From Bacillus alkalisoli (GTDB lineage: Bacteria > Bacillota > Bacilli > Bacillales > Bacillaceae_I), in NCBI RefSeq assembly GCF_002797415.1, contig NZ_KZ454944.1, forward strand, positions 457,745 to 521,744: DNA of 64,000 nucleotides, written 5' to 3'. Of the stretch, positions 1-8,805 are shown piece by piece. The first letter of the stretch is position 1, and every line of letters begins with the position of its first letter. The notes beneath the pieces are model-generated. The model was given only the letters and a program-made list of their open reading frames with translations. It had not been told where the DNA came from and searched no databases. Made by a program: the position numbers and the translations under genes.

Positions 1-467
1 TTACTAAATATGAAGCAACTGTTTATAGAGATAGCAGTTGGTTTAGAGTATTCCATGGCTCGCCAAGTTTAAGTACTGGCTTTGAATATAAGAACAACAC
101 AAATGTTGTTTTAACTCAAACTAGTAGCTTCTCTGTTAGCCAACAAACGAAAAATACATTAAGTGCAGGAGTAGATTTTTCAGGATATGGTGTTCCTGTA
201 AATGTAGGAGGATCTATTGAAACATCAAGTTCTGCAACTTGGGGAGTATCCAACACTACTTCAAGAACGATACCTGCTTCAGCACCTAAAGGATACTATA
301 GTTACAACGTGCTTTTAAATACGTACAAAATAAAAATTAATAGAAAAAAAGTAAGTGACGGAAGTGCAGCAGGGTCTATCGAATTTTTCGCACCAAGAAG
401 TCAACCATACCGATCCATTGTTTTCAATTCGAGAAACGCAAGTTATTCAGGTGTAAGTAGATACTAG
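1..467 (+). CDS. C-terminal part of a secreted beta-rich protein, possibly an aerolysin/ETX-MTX-like pore former
   Basis: The reading frame is open from the left edge (codons begin at position 3) and ends at TAG 465-467, followed at once by a second TAG. About 154 residues are visible. They are rich in Ser, Thr, Asn and Gly and alternate polar and hydrophobic residues, with no membrane segment. A Ser/Thr-rich stretch (SFSVSQQTKNTLSAGVDFSG) followed by IPASAPKGYYSYNV and a Tyr/Lys strand resembles the amphipathic insertion region and following strand of ETX/MTX2-type beta-pore proteins. That is inference from texture, not a firm family match. The start and any signal peptide lie outside the window. 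Confidence 0.55.
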   Translation, partial: TKYEATVYRDSSWFRVFHGSPSLSTGFEYKNNTNVVLTQTSSFSVSQQTKNTLSAGVDFSGYGVPVNVGGSIETSSSATWGVSNTTSRTIPASAPKGYYSYNVLLNTYKIKINRKKVSDGSAAGSIEFFAPRSQPYRSIVFNSRNASYSGVSRY

Positions 468-492
468 TAGTTTACTTACATTAGCTCTATAG

Positions 493-592
493 TTCCTTTA
501 CGTGGAAAAATATTGCACGATTAAGAAGATATGGTGAGATATTCTCTTAATAAAATCAATAAATCGCAAACTCAAAGTTCCACGTAAAGGAA
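493..592. repeat. 100-bp element bounded by a perfect 15-bp inverted repeat
   Basis: TTCCTTTACGTGGAA at 493-507 is exactly reverse-complemented at 578-592. Shorter complementary pieces inside (ATTGCACGATT with AAATCGCAA; ATTAAGAAGATAT with ATATTCTCTTAAT) suggest that the whole stretch can fold as one long hairpin. It lies just after the first gene's stop. It could act as a terminator, but there is no T-run right after the arm; a MITE-like insertion is the alternative. Confidence 0.6.
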
Positions 593-656
593 TTAACAAC
601 ATTGTAACATCTTTTGTTCCGCATCACCTATTATATGAATATTTGGAGGAAATTTT

Positions 657-1520
657 GTGCGCAAACTACTTTATGCATTCTTACTTATCATATTGATTAT
701 CCCATTGGCATGCTCTAATCCGAGCAGCGGAAAAATGGAGTTCTACTCCAATGCGGACAAAGTGTTCGTTTCTAGTGAAAGCGAAAGTGTACTATCTTTT
801 GAAGTAACGTTATTCACAAAATATAAAGTCACAAATATGGAATTTGATGGGTTCGAAGGAACGAATGTGGAGAATGTTAGTGCAGAATTAATAAACAATA
901 CAGTCGAACAAATTAAAAACTATAAACATAAAGATTACTTTACTTCAATCGTCATGGTGAATGTGATGCCAGAGGCGGGCCAACATGATATAGAAATAAG
1001 TAAAATGGTCCTTCTATTAAATGGAAAGCCAAACAAAATACATTTTACTAATCCTATTAAACATACATTTACAGGCGGAAACGTTTTTACAAATGATTTT
1101 GTTCCTAACATATTACCAAATGAATTTTCCACACAAGCAATAAATAATGAAAATGATACATTTATCTATCAATTCGAAGCGAAAGAAGATATTGAATTAC
1201 AAAACATTTATACGTTAGACCATATTAAGCCAGTTATTTCTGAAATAAAAATAAATGGACAACTTGTAGAAAAGGATGAATTTTTACCGTTAAGCATTTC
1301 CGCAGACTCTGTGGTAGAAATCTACCTAACGTTTGAAGGGAAAACAAATGAATTAGATATGTATCATTTTGTTTCTACTAATCTTTATTTCGAATTTTTA
1401 AACGCGAAAACATTAGAAAAGCAAGCAAATGTGGTTGCTTTATTCTTTAATCCTATATATCCAATAGAAGACTCAATGGACCATATTAATCGTTACATCG
1501 ATCATGTTATTTACAAATAA
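657..1520 (+). CDS. Putative lipoprotein of unknown function
   Basis: The GTG start at 657 is preceded by TTTGGAGGAAA with good spacing. The 287-residue product begins with MRK, then a hydrophobic stretch ending LIIPLAC, a convincing lipobox with the modified Cys near residue 19. It should be exported and lipid-anchored to the outer face of the membrane. The rest is a soluble, Asn/Lys/Glu-rich chain with many beta-strand-like segments. No family is recognised. It stands alone between the 100-bp inverted-repeat element and a terminator, so it appears to be monocistronic. Confidence 0.8.
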   Translation: MRKLLYAFLLIILIIPLACSNPSSGKMEFYSNADKVFVSSESESVLSFEVTLFTKYKVTNMEFDGFEGTNVENVSAELINNTVEQIKNYKHKDYFTSIVMVNVMPEAGQHDIEISKMVLLLNGKPNKIHFTNPIKHTFTGGNVFTNDFVPNILPNEFSTQAINNENDTFIYQFEAKEDIELQNIYTLDHIKPVISEIKINGQLVEKDEFLPLSISADSVVEIYLTFEGKTNELDMYHFVSTNLYFEFLNAKTLEKQANVVALFFNPIYPIEDSMDHINRYIDHVIYK

Positions 1521-1561
1521 TCCATAACATTGCTATTCCTTACAATTGCACAGTTAATAAA

Positions 1562-1597
1562 AAGGAAGGGAGCTCGTCAGATGACGGGCTCTTCCTT
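1562..1597 (+). terminator. Stem-loop after the lipoprotein gene
   Basis: Arms AAGGAAGGGAGCTCGTCA and TGACGGGCTCTTCCTT form an almost continuous stem with a very small loop about 45 bp after the stop at 1520, followed by AATC rather than a strong T-run. It is best read as the transcription end of the lipoprotein gene. Confidence 0.7.
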
Positions 1598-1627
1598 AAT
1601 CAAATTCATTATAGGGACTGAAGAAAA

Positions 1628-2503
1628 ATGAAAGGGAAACTAATATTATCTACTTTTATCTTAATCGTTCTATCTGGATGTATTTACGGCTTGTTTTACT
1701 TCAGTAGTCAAAGCACTTATCAAACGGTAAGGGATGTAACGACCGAAACAAAGAACACGGTGCACCTACGAGCAGAAGTATATTCAGGTACTTTAGAAAA
1801 TGTTTTCCGACAAGATGGTAAGGTCGTTCTTCTCCCTGAAGAGATTTACATGGATCAAGTAGAAATTAGTTGGAATCGCAATGATAAAGTCACACTCCAT
1901 GTAAACTTAGGCGATGACTTACAAGCAGGAGACGAACTTTATACCGTTAATAAAAAAACGTATTATGCCGAAAGCGATGTAAAAGTAGTAAATGTTTCAA
2001 CAGATGAAAAAAATAGAATGACAGTTATTAACTTATTAAACTATGACAAGCTTTATATAGAAACTTCTTTTCCTTACGAAAGGATAGATTCCTTACATTA
2101 TGAGACAGACGTAAAAGTAGCACTATTTAAAGAAAATGTAACAGATGCTGATTTTTTCAACGGTACTATTCATCGCATCGGCTATCAAGTGGAAGAGGGG
2201 AATACGTTAAACGTATTAGTGAAAACGGATAAAAAGCTACTTCCAGGCGTTAAAGTAATCATTAAAATGGAATTACCGAAAAAAGAGTATGCCTTGTACA
2301 CGTTAAAGCAGATGGTAAAGAAAAATGGAGATGATTACTACGTAGAAGTCGAAACGCATAATGGTACGGTAGAAAAGCGTGTTGTGGAGATTGGCGAATT
2401 TTTCTCATTAGAAAACGAGACAGGTGTAATGGAATATGTAGAACTACTAAGTGGAGTTGTAGAGGGTGAAAAGCTTGTTACAGAAACAATTAACGACAAC
2501 TAA
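1628..2503 (+). CDS. Membrane-fusion/adaptor protein of a MacAB-type ABC system
   Basis: This 291-residue protein has one N-terminal hydrophobic segment; its end (VLSGC) also fits a lipobox, so it is either a signal anchor or a lipoprotein. The body consists of beta-rich blocks. The segment around ELYTVNKKTYYAESDVKVVNVS resembles the lipoyl/barrel part of HlyD- or MacA-like adaptors, and the C-terminal part (YTLKQMVKKNGDDYYVEVET, then VEIG and LSGVVEGEKLV) is typical of the membrane-proximal domain of that superfamily. It is first in a three-gene operon with an ABC ATPase and a FtsX/MacB-like permease, which supports the assignment. The substrate (peptide, antibiotic or lipid) cannot be told. 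Confidence 0.75.
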   Translation: MKGKLILSTFILIVLSGCIYGLFYFSSQSTYQTVRDVTTETKNTVHLRAEVYSGTLENVFRQDGKVVLLPEEIYMDQVEISWNRNDKVTLHVNLGDDLQAGDELYTVNKKTYYAESDVKVVNVSTDEKNRMTVINLLNYDKLYIETSFPYERIDSLHYETDVKVALFKENVTDADFFNGTIHRIGYQVEEGNTLNVLVKTDKKLLPGVKVIIKMELPKKEYALYTLKQMVKKNGDDYYVEVETHNGTVEKRVVEIGEFFSLENETGVMEYVELLSGVVEGEKLVTETINDN

Positions 2504-3179
2504 ATTTGTGCAAGAAGAAAAATCTATCCTATCCTTACAACATATTGTGAAAACATTTGATGGAAAAAGAAGTGTTTTAGACAATATTCAGTTTTCTGTC
2601 CAACATGGAGAATTTGCCTTAATCGAAGGGAAATCAGGTTCTGGGAAAAGTACCTTTCTTAATATAGTTGGCCTTTTAGATACACCAACAAAAGGTGACT
2701 ATTTTTTAGATGGAAAACGTTTAAACACAAAAAGAATCCATTCCTTTTCACGAATCCGTTCCGAACGAATTGGCTTTATTTTTCAATCATACCAACTTAT
2801 TGAAAAGCTTAGTGTGAAAGATAATATTCTCCTTCCATACCTATATATGAAAAACAATATTGACTCTACTGTTCTTCAAAAAATGGATGAAATGTTATGT
2901 CGCTTTAACTTATTAGATATGAAAAATAAAGAAGTAGCTCTCCTTTCAGGTGGGGAAAAACAGCGGGTTGCTATTGCTAGAGCTATTATTAAGAAAGCAG
3001 ACATTATTATTGCTGATGAACCTACTGGAAACCTTGATGCAGAAAACTCTAAAATTATCGTGGAAGAATTTAAAGTATTGAAGGAACAAAATAAAGCAGT
3101 AATAGTAGTAACACATAATCCATATTACTTCACGTGTGCAGACCGAAATTACACCCTAGACAAAGGGAGGTTATGTTAA
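2466..3179 (+). CDS. ABC transporter ATP-binding protein (MacB/LolD type)
   Basis: A 237-residue ATPase subunit: Walker A GKSGSGKST (near residue 57), Q-loop at FIFQSY, signature LSGGEKQR, Walker B DIIIADEPT, and switch His in VVTHN. This is the class that works with MacB/FtsX-like permeases for export or membrane-protein extraction. The GTG start at 2466 overlaps the end of the adaptor gene by 38 bp; a later GTG at 2508 lies just after that gene's stop but has no ribosome binding site. The stop TAA at 3177-3179 overlaps the permease start, so the genes look translationally coupled. Confidence 0.9.
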   Translation: MKSLLQKQLTTTKFVQEEKSILSLQHIVKTFDGKRSVLDNIQFSVQHGEFALIEGKSGSGKSTFLNIVGLLDTPTKGDYFLDGKRLNTKRIHSFSRIRSERIGFIFQSYQLIEKLSVKDNILLPYLYMKNNIDSTVLQKMDEMLCRFNLLDMKNKEVALLSGGEKQRVAIARAIIKKADIIIADEPTGNLDAENSKIIVEEFKVLKEQNKAVIVVTHNPYYFTCADRNYTLDKGRLC

Positions 3180-4516
3180 TGTTTTATAGAAGCAAATTTC
3201 TGTTTCTGCTTCGACATATCTTCCAGATGTCTGTAAAAAGTAACTCTAGGCTATTTTTATCCTTATTAGGTCTTATTATCGGCTTGTATATTTTTTCACT
3301 AAGTAATATTATGCTAGATTCTTATTACAAAGGAATGTTTGATCAAGTAGAAGAAATGAACGAAACGGCAATAGTAGCAGAGCTTTCCAATGAAAATGAA
3401 GAGCTCCTAAAAGATATTAGAGTAGTGCAAGATAATGTAAGTATGGAAGCAACTGCCTCCTCCTCTAGACCACTTATCTACTACGAAAAAATATCAGACA
3501 GTGCCTATCATTCTATTACTTCCACCTTCGTTGGTGTCTCTTCTGTACAAGATGTCATACCTGTATTTTATGAAAATAAATACCAGATTGCAGCGGATGT
3601 GACCCTTTTAAAAGGCAGGTTATTATCTGAAAATGACCATGCGCTAAAAAATAATGTCGCTATAATTGATCGGTTTACAGAAGAAATGCTATTTCCAGAC
3701 GGAGATTCTATAGGCAAAACAGTTCGAATAAACATCGAGATACCAGGAATGGCCAACGTATCAACTAATCAAGAAAACGAAGCTACCAAGCCCCATGAAC
3801 TAACAGTTGTTGGGGTGATAGAAAATATGTACAATTCCACTTACAGTGACCTTCAATATAAAAAAGGAATGAAACAAAAAGGGGATAACATGTTTACAAA
3901 TGTGACAATCTACACTCCACTCTCTATATTGGAGGAAAAATTGGAAGTAGAGGATCATACACTTTTTGTTTGGAAATTTGAAACCATGGAACAACAAACA
4001 TTTGCTTTTCACACATTAAAAAGCTATCAACATATTCACACCGGACAAATAGAAGTGTTTTCTATTGCTAGCTATGCTCTGTTAATAGAAAATCTTACGT
4101 CCACGCTAAAGCCAATCAAAACGTTTATTAACACACTTTTAATACTTTTTCTAACTATTTCAGGTGTGAGTGTGATGAGCATTATGTTCTTTTCCATTAA
4201 AGAACGTGTCCCAGAAATCGGGATCAAAAAAGCGTATGGCGCAAACAAATTGGATATCCTCATACAATTTATACTAGAAGGTATGCTCTTAGCTTTAGTT
4301 GGTTCCGTAATAGCGATACTTCTAAGTATTGTGACATCACTAGTTATTCAGCAATATTTACAAGAGTCACTATTCATCTTATTCCAATTACACTTAACAA
4401 TCGATAAAATTCTCGTTCCATTCTTCGTCTCAGGTATATTCGGCTTCCTCTTTTCGCTCATTCCAAGCTACTACGGCGCCAAAATACCAATCACCAACGC
4501 TATCCGATTCGAATGA
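3179..4516 (+). CDS. MacB/FtsX-like ABC permease
   Basis: The start is taken as ATG 3179, which shares its A with the ATPase stop (TAATG) and follows AAAGGGAGG at a good distance; ATG 3173 is too close. The product is about 445 residues with the MacB topology: one N-terminal membrane helix (LFLSLLGLIIGLYIFSL), a large external domain, then three C-terminal helices. The motif KERVPEIGIKKAYGANKLDI after the second helix is the coupling region typical of the family, and the C-terminus reads PSYYGAKIPITNAIRFE, typical of MacB-like proteins. It acts with the two genes before it. Confidence 0.9.
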   Translation: MFYRSKFLFLLRHIFQMSVKSNSRLFLSLLGLIIGLYIFSLSNIMLDSYYKGMFDQVEEMNETAIVAELSNENEELLKDIRVVQDNVSMEATASSSRPLIYYEKISDSAYHSITSTFVGVSSVQDVIPVFYENKYQIAADVTLLKGRLLSENDHALKNNVAIIDRFTEEMLFPDGDSIGKTVRINIEIPGMANVSTNQENEATKPHELTVVGVIENMYNSTYSDLQYKKGMKQKGDNMFTNVTIYTPLSILEEKLEVEDHTLFVWKFETMEQQTFAFHTLKSYQHIHTGQIEVFSIASYALLIENLTSTLKPIKTFINTLLILFLTISGVSVMSIMFFSIKERVPEIGIKKAYGANKLDILIQFILEGMLLALVGSVIAILLSIVTSLVIQQYLQESLFILFQLHLTIDKILVPFFVSGIFGFLFSLIPSYYGAKIPITNAIRFE

Positions 4517-4532
4517 GTGTGAAAAATGAACC

Positions 4533-4626
4533 GAGGGGACAGACACCTTGACGCATAAATGCGTCTTCGTGTGAATCTGGGGGACAGTCACTTTGGTGCA
4601 TTGCATGCATCGCGATGTCTGACTCT
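4533..4626. repeat. Two adjacent REP-like palindromes (GGGGACAGAC family)
   Basis: The first unit starts with GAGGGGACAGACACCTTGAC at 4533; the second runs from GGGGGACAGTCACTTTGGTG to GATGTCTGACTCTC. Both are degenerate copies of the palindrome that has better copies at 16836 and 19581. They follow the permease stop directly. Confidence 0.75.
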
Positions 4627-4672
4627 CGGTGAATTTTAAGTTATATAGACGATTTTAAATATTATTTTTCAT

Positions 4673-4696
4673 GGGCGCAGAATTAATTCTGCGTCC
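4673..4696 (+). terminator. Hairpin after the ABC operon
   Basis: GGGCGCAGAATTAATTCTGCGTCC is a compact near-perfect palindrome, followed by a T-rich stretch (ATTGCTTTTGTGTTTT). It is the probable end of the ABC operon transcript. The rest of 4517-4831 holds the REP units above and a direct duplication of GTCTAGAG near 4775, but no gene that I can support. Confidence 0.6.
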
Positions 4697-4831
4697 ATTG
4701 CTTTTGTGTTTTGTGAATGCGTTTTTACATTTAGTTAAAATGACTTTAACATTGATGTGTTACGCTATATTTGTCTAGAGGTCTAGAGGTCTGGGAATCT
4801 GGGTAAATATGTAGGATTGGGAGTGTTTAAT

Positions 4832-6808
4832 GTGAGTAAAGGTCGTTGGAGGAAGGTATCGCTTGTAATACTTGTAATGACGTTAATTCTATCAATGCCT
4901 ATTTTTGCGCAAACTGCTAACATTACAAAAGAAGAAGCTAATAGGTACAAGGCTTTTCATGACACGTATGACGAAAATGATCCAGATGAGTTGTTTCTAG
5001 AAGCGTTAGATAGGCAGTTTTATAATGTGGAGCTAGATATAATGGTGGATGCTGATCACACAACGTATAGTGGAAGTGAATATCCAGAATATTTACAGGG
5101 ACACGTAAAGTTATATGTTAAGCATGATGCGGCAAATTGGCCAAACACTCGAAGTTTGCACCAATATTTTGAAGACCTTTTAGAAAGAATCGATAGAAAC
5201 CTTGGCTCTGTACACGGTGATGGAAAAACAATTATTGTGAATATTGATATGAAAACGAATAATAGTCCTAATTATCTAGAAGTAGCGAAAACTCTACATG
5301 CTATATTTATGCAGAATCAAGAACATTTTAGTTTCGGTTATGTAGGAGATAATAACAGCTACACGGAAAGAGCTATTACAGTATGTTTATCTGGAGCAGA
5401 TCTGTTAAAGGATGCATATTTTCATCTAGTTTCTAATGGAGAAGAAGGTAAGTTACTAGCATTCAAAGATGAAGTTTATGGTCAGTTTGACGGAAGGAAA
5501 AGTAATGTTGCAGATTATTTTCAACAAGAAGCAGATATATACCACCGTTTTTATGCTATACATTGGAAGCATATAGAAAGTGGCTTTGAACTTCTTTTAC
5601 CTGGTAATTGGTCACAGTCTAATCAAGATAGGTTAAAAGAAATGAGTTCTATCGCGAATCAAAAAGGATACACAGTTAGATTTTATAGCTTAAACGGCGA
5701 TGATGGTGCTTGGTATTATAAATTTCCAAACGGTACTGGTGAAGCTGCTCAAAGGTGGACGCAATTTGTATATGTAAACCATAAGTTAGGAACGAATCAT
5801 TATATCTCTACAGATTCTTATAAAGATATGACCAGTTTATTTAACGATTTTCTTGTACCTTTACGTGACTATAATGGAAAAGTAGAAAAGTCAGGTGGAT
5901 CTCAAAATGGAGCAGATCCTTCTATTTCCATTACAGATGATAATAGAGTAATAGAGGTCCATAAGACTGAAGGGTCATTTAACAATAATCTTTGGTATTC
6001 AGTAGGTAATATTGATGATACTGGATACATTGCATGGACAACAAACGAAAGGATTAATCCCGGCGGTGGCAATAAAAATGGCGTTCAACCACATAGTGCG
6101 ATGAGTAAAATAAATGGTTCTTACGCTGTAGTGCAGGTAAATAAAACAGATGGATTCGGTTCTAGTTTATGGCTTAATTTTGGTATATTAAACAATGATA
6201 ATACTATTAATTGGTTTACAAATGAGAGAATACAAGTTAATAGAAACAATATAAATGGAGAGTGGCCACATATAGCAATTGATGGTAACGATATAATATT
6301 AGTATATAGTTCAAGTGGTACTCTACATTATATAACTGGAGAAATTGCTCTAAACGAAAAGAGAGTTAACTGGACTAGAACTGGAACTATAGGAGTTAGT
6401 GGCACAAGTGCTGATGTAACAATGAAAAGTGGAGAAATAATTGTAGTTTACAGAAATAATGGTTTGCGAACTGTTACTGGTAAATTATCGACAGATGGAA
6501 CTGTGAATTGGATTCAAGGTGGAACAATTGGAGGGCAAGATGGACTAGATCCAACGATTACTTTTTTAGATAATAATAAGGTGATCGAAATGCATACAAG
6601 TCCATCAACAGGATTATTATGGTATAACATTGGAACAGTAGATTTTCCTTCTATAGAATGGAAGCATAATTATATCTGGGATTCTGGTGCTAGCTCAAAA
6701 CCAAGAGTGGCGTATAATTCTTCAAACAATACATTAGTTAATATTCACCGTTCTGGTGGAACATTCCAGATGTGGTATAACAGTGGAAAAATAAACTATC
6801 CAAATTAA
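4832..6808 (+). CDS. Secreted PLC-like TIM-barrel protein with C-terminal propeller-like repeats
   Basis: The start is taken as GTG 4832 (GGGAG 8 bp upstream) rather than TTG 4817; this gives VSKGRWRK followed by a hydrophobic core ending at FAQ, a classic signal peptide. The first half (to about residue 350) has features of PI-PLC-like phosphodiesterase barrels: EALDRQFYNVELDIMVD, YVKHD, an IIVNIDMK strand, ERAITVCLSG and KLLAFKDEVYG. The second half contains about five copies of a roughly 50-residue unit with the pattern DPxI, VIEVH, LWYxxG, IxW, which suggests a beta-propeller or lectin-like binding module. The activity is inferred, and catalytic residues cannot be assigned with certainty. 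It is monocistronic and ends at a shared terminator. Confidence 0.7.
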   Translation: MSKGRWRKVSLVILVMTLILSMPIFAQTANITKEEANRYKAFHDTYDENDPDELFLEALDRQFYNVELDIMVDADHTTYSGSEYPEYLQGHVKLYVKHDAANWPNTRSLHQYFEDLLERIDRNLGSVHGDGKTIIVNIDMKTNNSPNYLEVAKTLHAIFMQNQEHFSFGYVGDNNSYTERAITVCLSGADLLKDAYFHLVSNGEEGKLLAFKDEVYGQFDGRKSNVADYFQQEADIYHRFYAIHWKHIESGFELLLPGNWSQSNQDRLKEMSSIANQKGYTVRFYSLNGDDGAWYYKFPNGTGEAAQRWTQFVYVNHKLGTNHYISTDSYKDMTSLFNDFLVPLRDYNGKVEKSGGSQNGADPSISITDDNRVIEVHKTEGSFNNNLWYSVGNIDDTGYIAWTTNERINPGGGNKNGVQPHSAMSKINGSYAVVQVNKTDGFGSSLWLNFGILNNDNTINWFTNERIQVNRNNINGEWPHIAIDGNDIILVYSSSGTLHYITGEIALNEKRVNWTRTGTIGVSGTSADVTMKSGEIIVVYRNNGLRTVTGKLSTDGTVNWIQGGTIGGQDGLDPTITFLDNNKVIEMHTSPSTGLLWYNIGTVDFPSIEWKHNYIWDSGASSKPRVAYNSSNNTLVNIHRSGGTFQMWYNSGKINYPN

Positions 6809-6813
6809 AACAA

Positions 6814-6850
6814 AAGCCTCCCACTTCATATAAATAGTAGTGGGAGGCTT
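6814..6850. terminator. Bidirectional terminator between convergent genes
   Basis: AAGCCTCCCAC at 6814-6824 pairs with its complement ending TGGGAGGCTT at 6850, with A-rich DNA before and T-rich DNA after. It serves the plus-strand gene ending at 6808 and probably the minus-strand operon ending at 6919. Confidence 0.85.
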
Positions 6851-6918
6851 CTGCTTATCCAGCGGGATGCATCGTAGGGAATGGAACCTCAAGCATCTTT
6901 GCACTGATGGTTCTGTCC

Positions 6919-7857
6919 CTAAAACGCGAATTGCAAATGTGAAACCAACCACGTCCCCGTTTCACAACATTCAATAGTAAATCGTACTCCATCATGAATT
7001 TCTGCTTTTGAGTTGTATGCAGTGAATAGTAAAGTAGTTTCTGGAGCATGTTGATGCATAAAATCTGTTAATCCTTTACTTGGCAATTCATATGTGCCTT
7101 CATCATCTGCGCTTACGACAGCATATTTCATTCCAACTTTTTCTAGTAAGCTAGAAGACATATGCTTGATGTCCCCGTGGTGTGGAAGCAGGAAAATGGT
7201 AGAAGGTAAATACTCATCGTAGCGGTCCCAGTGACTCTCTTGAACCTCTGCTCCAAACAATAAAGAGATGTCTCCGATATTAACCTTACTAGGGATACTT
7301 ATTCTATTCAACAAACGATCAATCTCATTTACTGCGCTTTCAGAAGTAGCAGCAGCTACTAATCTATTTAACAATAGCTGAACTGGTAAAACGCACTCCT
7401 CACAAGGAGGTAGTGCTGTTAACTCTAGTGTTTCGTAGCGGTACGATGTTTTGGAATAGATAAACTTTATCTTTTCCCTTTCCACTAAACCATATAAAGT
7501 AGATAACGCCGTAAATGCACGGTTCATGTTATGATTCTCACTCAAAAGTGTAAAGTCGGATGGAATGGAGATATTTGTCCACACTTCGTCAACCGGTACA
7601 GATTTTAACACTTCTATTAAACCATTTATATGGTCAGGATGAGGATGTGTTATGAGTAACAAATCTATTTTAGGTAGTTCATTTTTTTCTACATAAGAAA
7701 GCAAGGATTTTCGCCCTGGCTTTTCATAGATTGGACGGTAATCATCTCCGCCATCAATTATAATGGTCTTTCGTTCTGATCCATAATAGTTGATAACCGT
7801 ACAAGACCCAAAACCTACGTTTAAGAAATCAATTGTGGTACTCCACTTTTCACTCAT
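6919..7857 (-). CDS. Metallo-beta-lactamase-fold hydrolase (ComEC-Rec2-like)
   Basis: The start is ATG 7857, with AAGGAG seven bases upstream; the ATG at 7863 is too close to it. The roughly 312-residue product carries the metal motif THPHPDHINGL (HxHxDH) near residue 75, a preceding IIIDGGDD, a later LPHHGD and a VVSADD segment, the order seen in ComEC/Rec2-type metallo-beta-lactamase-fold proteins. It is the last gene of a sugar-ABC operon, only 15 bp after the permease, so a role in handling an imported phosphorylated or cyclic compound is possible but is inference. The last residues (CETGTWLVSHL region) are encoded by a half-copy of the dispersed GGGACGGGGTT palindrome family. Confidence 0.85.
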   Translation of the reverse strand: MSEKWSTTIDFLNVGFGSCTVINYYGSERKTIIIDGGDDYRPIYEKPGRKSLLSYVEKNELPKIDLLLITHPHPDHINGLIEVLKSVPVDEVWTNISIPSDFTLLSENHNMNRAFTALSTLYGLVEREKIKFIYSKTSYRYETLELTALPPCEECVLPVQLLLNRLVAAATSESAVNEIDRLLNRISIPSKVNIGDISLLFGAEVQESHWDRYDEYLPSTIFLLPHHGDIKHMSSSLLEKVGMKYAVVSADDEGTYELPSKGLTDFMHQHAPETTLLFTAYNSKAEIHDGVRFTIECCETGTWLVSHLQFAF

Positions 7858-7871
7858 CTTCATTCTCCTTG

Positions 7872-8741
7872 TTAATTATAACTTGTCGTTTTCAAAACAC
7901 GCCTTAAATAAAAAATAGAAAAAAGTATGATAAGAAATACAAGAACAATGGTAGCTGCCGTTGCATACCCTGTTTCAAAATAACGGAAGCCATATCGATA
8001 AATGTAGAAAGTAATAGTCTCCGTAGAGTTACCAGGTCCTCCACCGGTTAAGACATACATTTTTTCAAACACTTGAAAAGTATCAATTGTGCGCAAAAGC
8101 AAAACTAGTAAAATTGCTGGTTTTAATAAAGGTAATGTTATGTACCATAAACATTGAACCGAATTCGCCCCGAACACTCTTGCTGCCTCGTACATATCTT
8201 CGGGAATTGCTTGCAAAGACGCTAAAATAATGAGAAAAACAATAGGAGTCCATTGCCAAATATCTGTAATGATGATTGAGTAAAGTGCTATTTGATAGGA
8301 GCTTAACCATTCCACACGTTCAAAACCAGCGAGTCCAATTAAGTAGTTCAGTACACCAAAGTCATAGTCATACATCATTTTCCACGTTAATGCGACCGTA
8401 ATAGGTGGTAACAACATCGGTAGTAAAATAATGGTTCGAAAAAATTTAACTCCTTTTATGTTCGCGTTAAAAAATAATGCCAGTGCAGTACCAAGTAGTA
8501 CTTCAAAGAAAACGGCAACCCCGACAAAAATAAATGTGTTTTTAAGAGAAATCCAAAAAACATCATGGAGGAATAGTTTACGATAGTTTTCCAATCCTAC
8601 AAAACTAGATTCGCCTCTTAAAAAATCTAAATGAAAAAAACTAGTAATGACAGCGTAAAATAGTGGATAAACCGTTAATACTAAAAACACGAGTGCTGCC
8701 GGTAATAAAAAGATGTATGTCATCAAATGACTTTTTCTCAT
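7872..8741 (-). CDS. Sugar ABC transporter permease (MalF/UgpA type)
   Basis: A 289-residue integral membrane protein with six predicted helices and the inner-membrane EAA loop (EAARVFGANSVQCLWYITLP), the contact site for the ATPase. It belongs to the carbohydrate (CUT1) uptake permeases. The partner ATPase is not in this operon, so it probably shares an MsmX-like ATPase encoded elsewhere, as is known for many Bacillus sugar importers. It lies between the binding-protein gene and the hydrolase gene. Confidence 0.92.
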   Translation of the reverse strand: MRKSHLMTYIFLLPAALVFLVLTVYPLFYAVITSFFHLDFLRGESSFVGLENYRKLFLHDVFWISLKNTFIFVGVAVFFEVLLGTALALFFNANIKGVKFFRTIILLPMLLPPITVALTWKMMYDYDFGVLNYLIGLAGFERVEWLSSYQIALYSIIITDIWQWTPIVFLIILASLQAIPEDMYEAARVFGANSVQCLWYITLPLLKPAILLVLLLRTIDTFQVFEKMYVLTGGGPGNSTETITFYIYRYGFRYFETGYATAATIVLVFLIILFSIFYLRRVLKTTSYN

Positions 8742-8771
8742 CGTATTCTCCTTACGTGTTCATAGAGTGAA

Positions 8772-8796
8772 GGAGGTTGAAGCAAGTTCAACCTCC
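8772..8796 (-). other. Intercistronic hairpin after the binding-protein gene
   Basis: GGAGGTTGAA and TTCAACCTCC form a perfect 10-bp stem with a five-base loop between the binding-protein and permease genes. Hairpins here commonly stabilise the upstream message, giving more binding protein than permease. There is no T-run after it on the minus strand, so full termination is unlikely. Confidence 0.75.
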
Positions 8797-8805
8797 AGCC
8801 AATAA

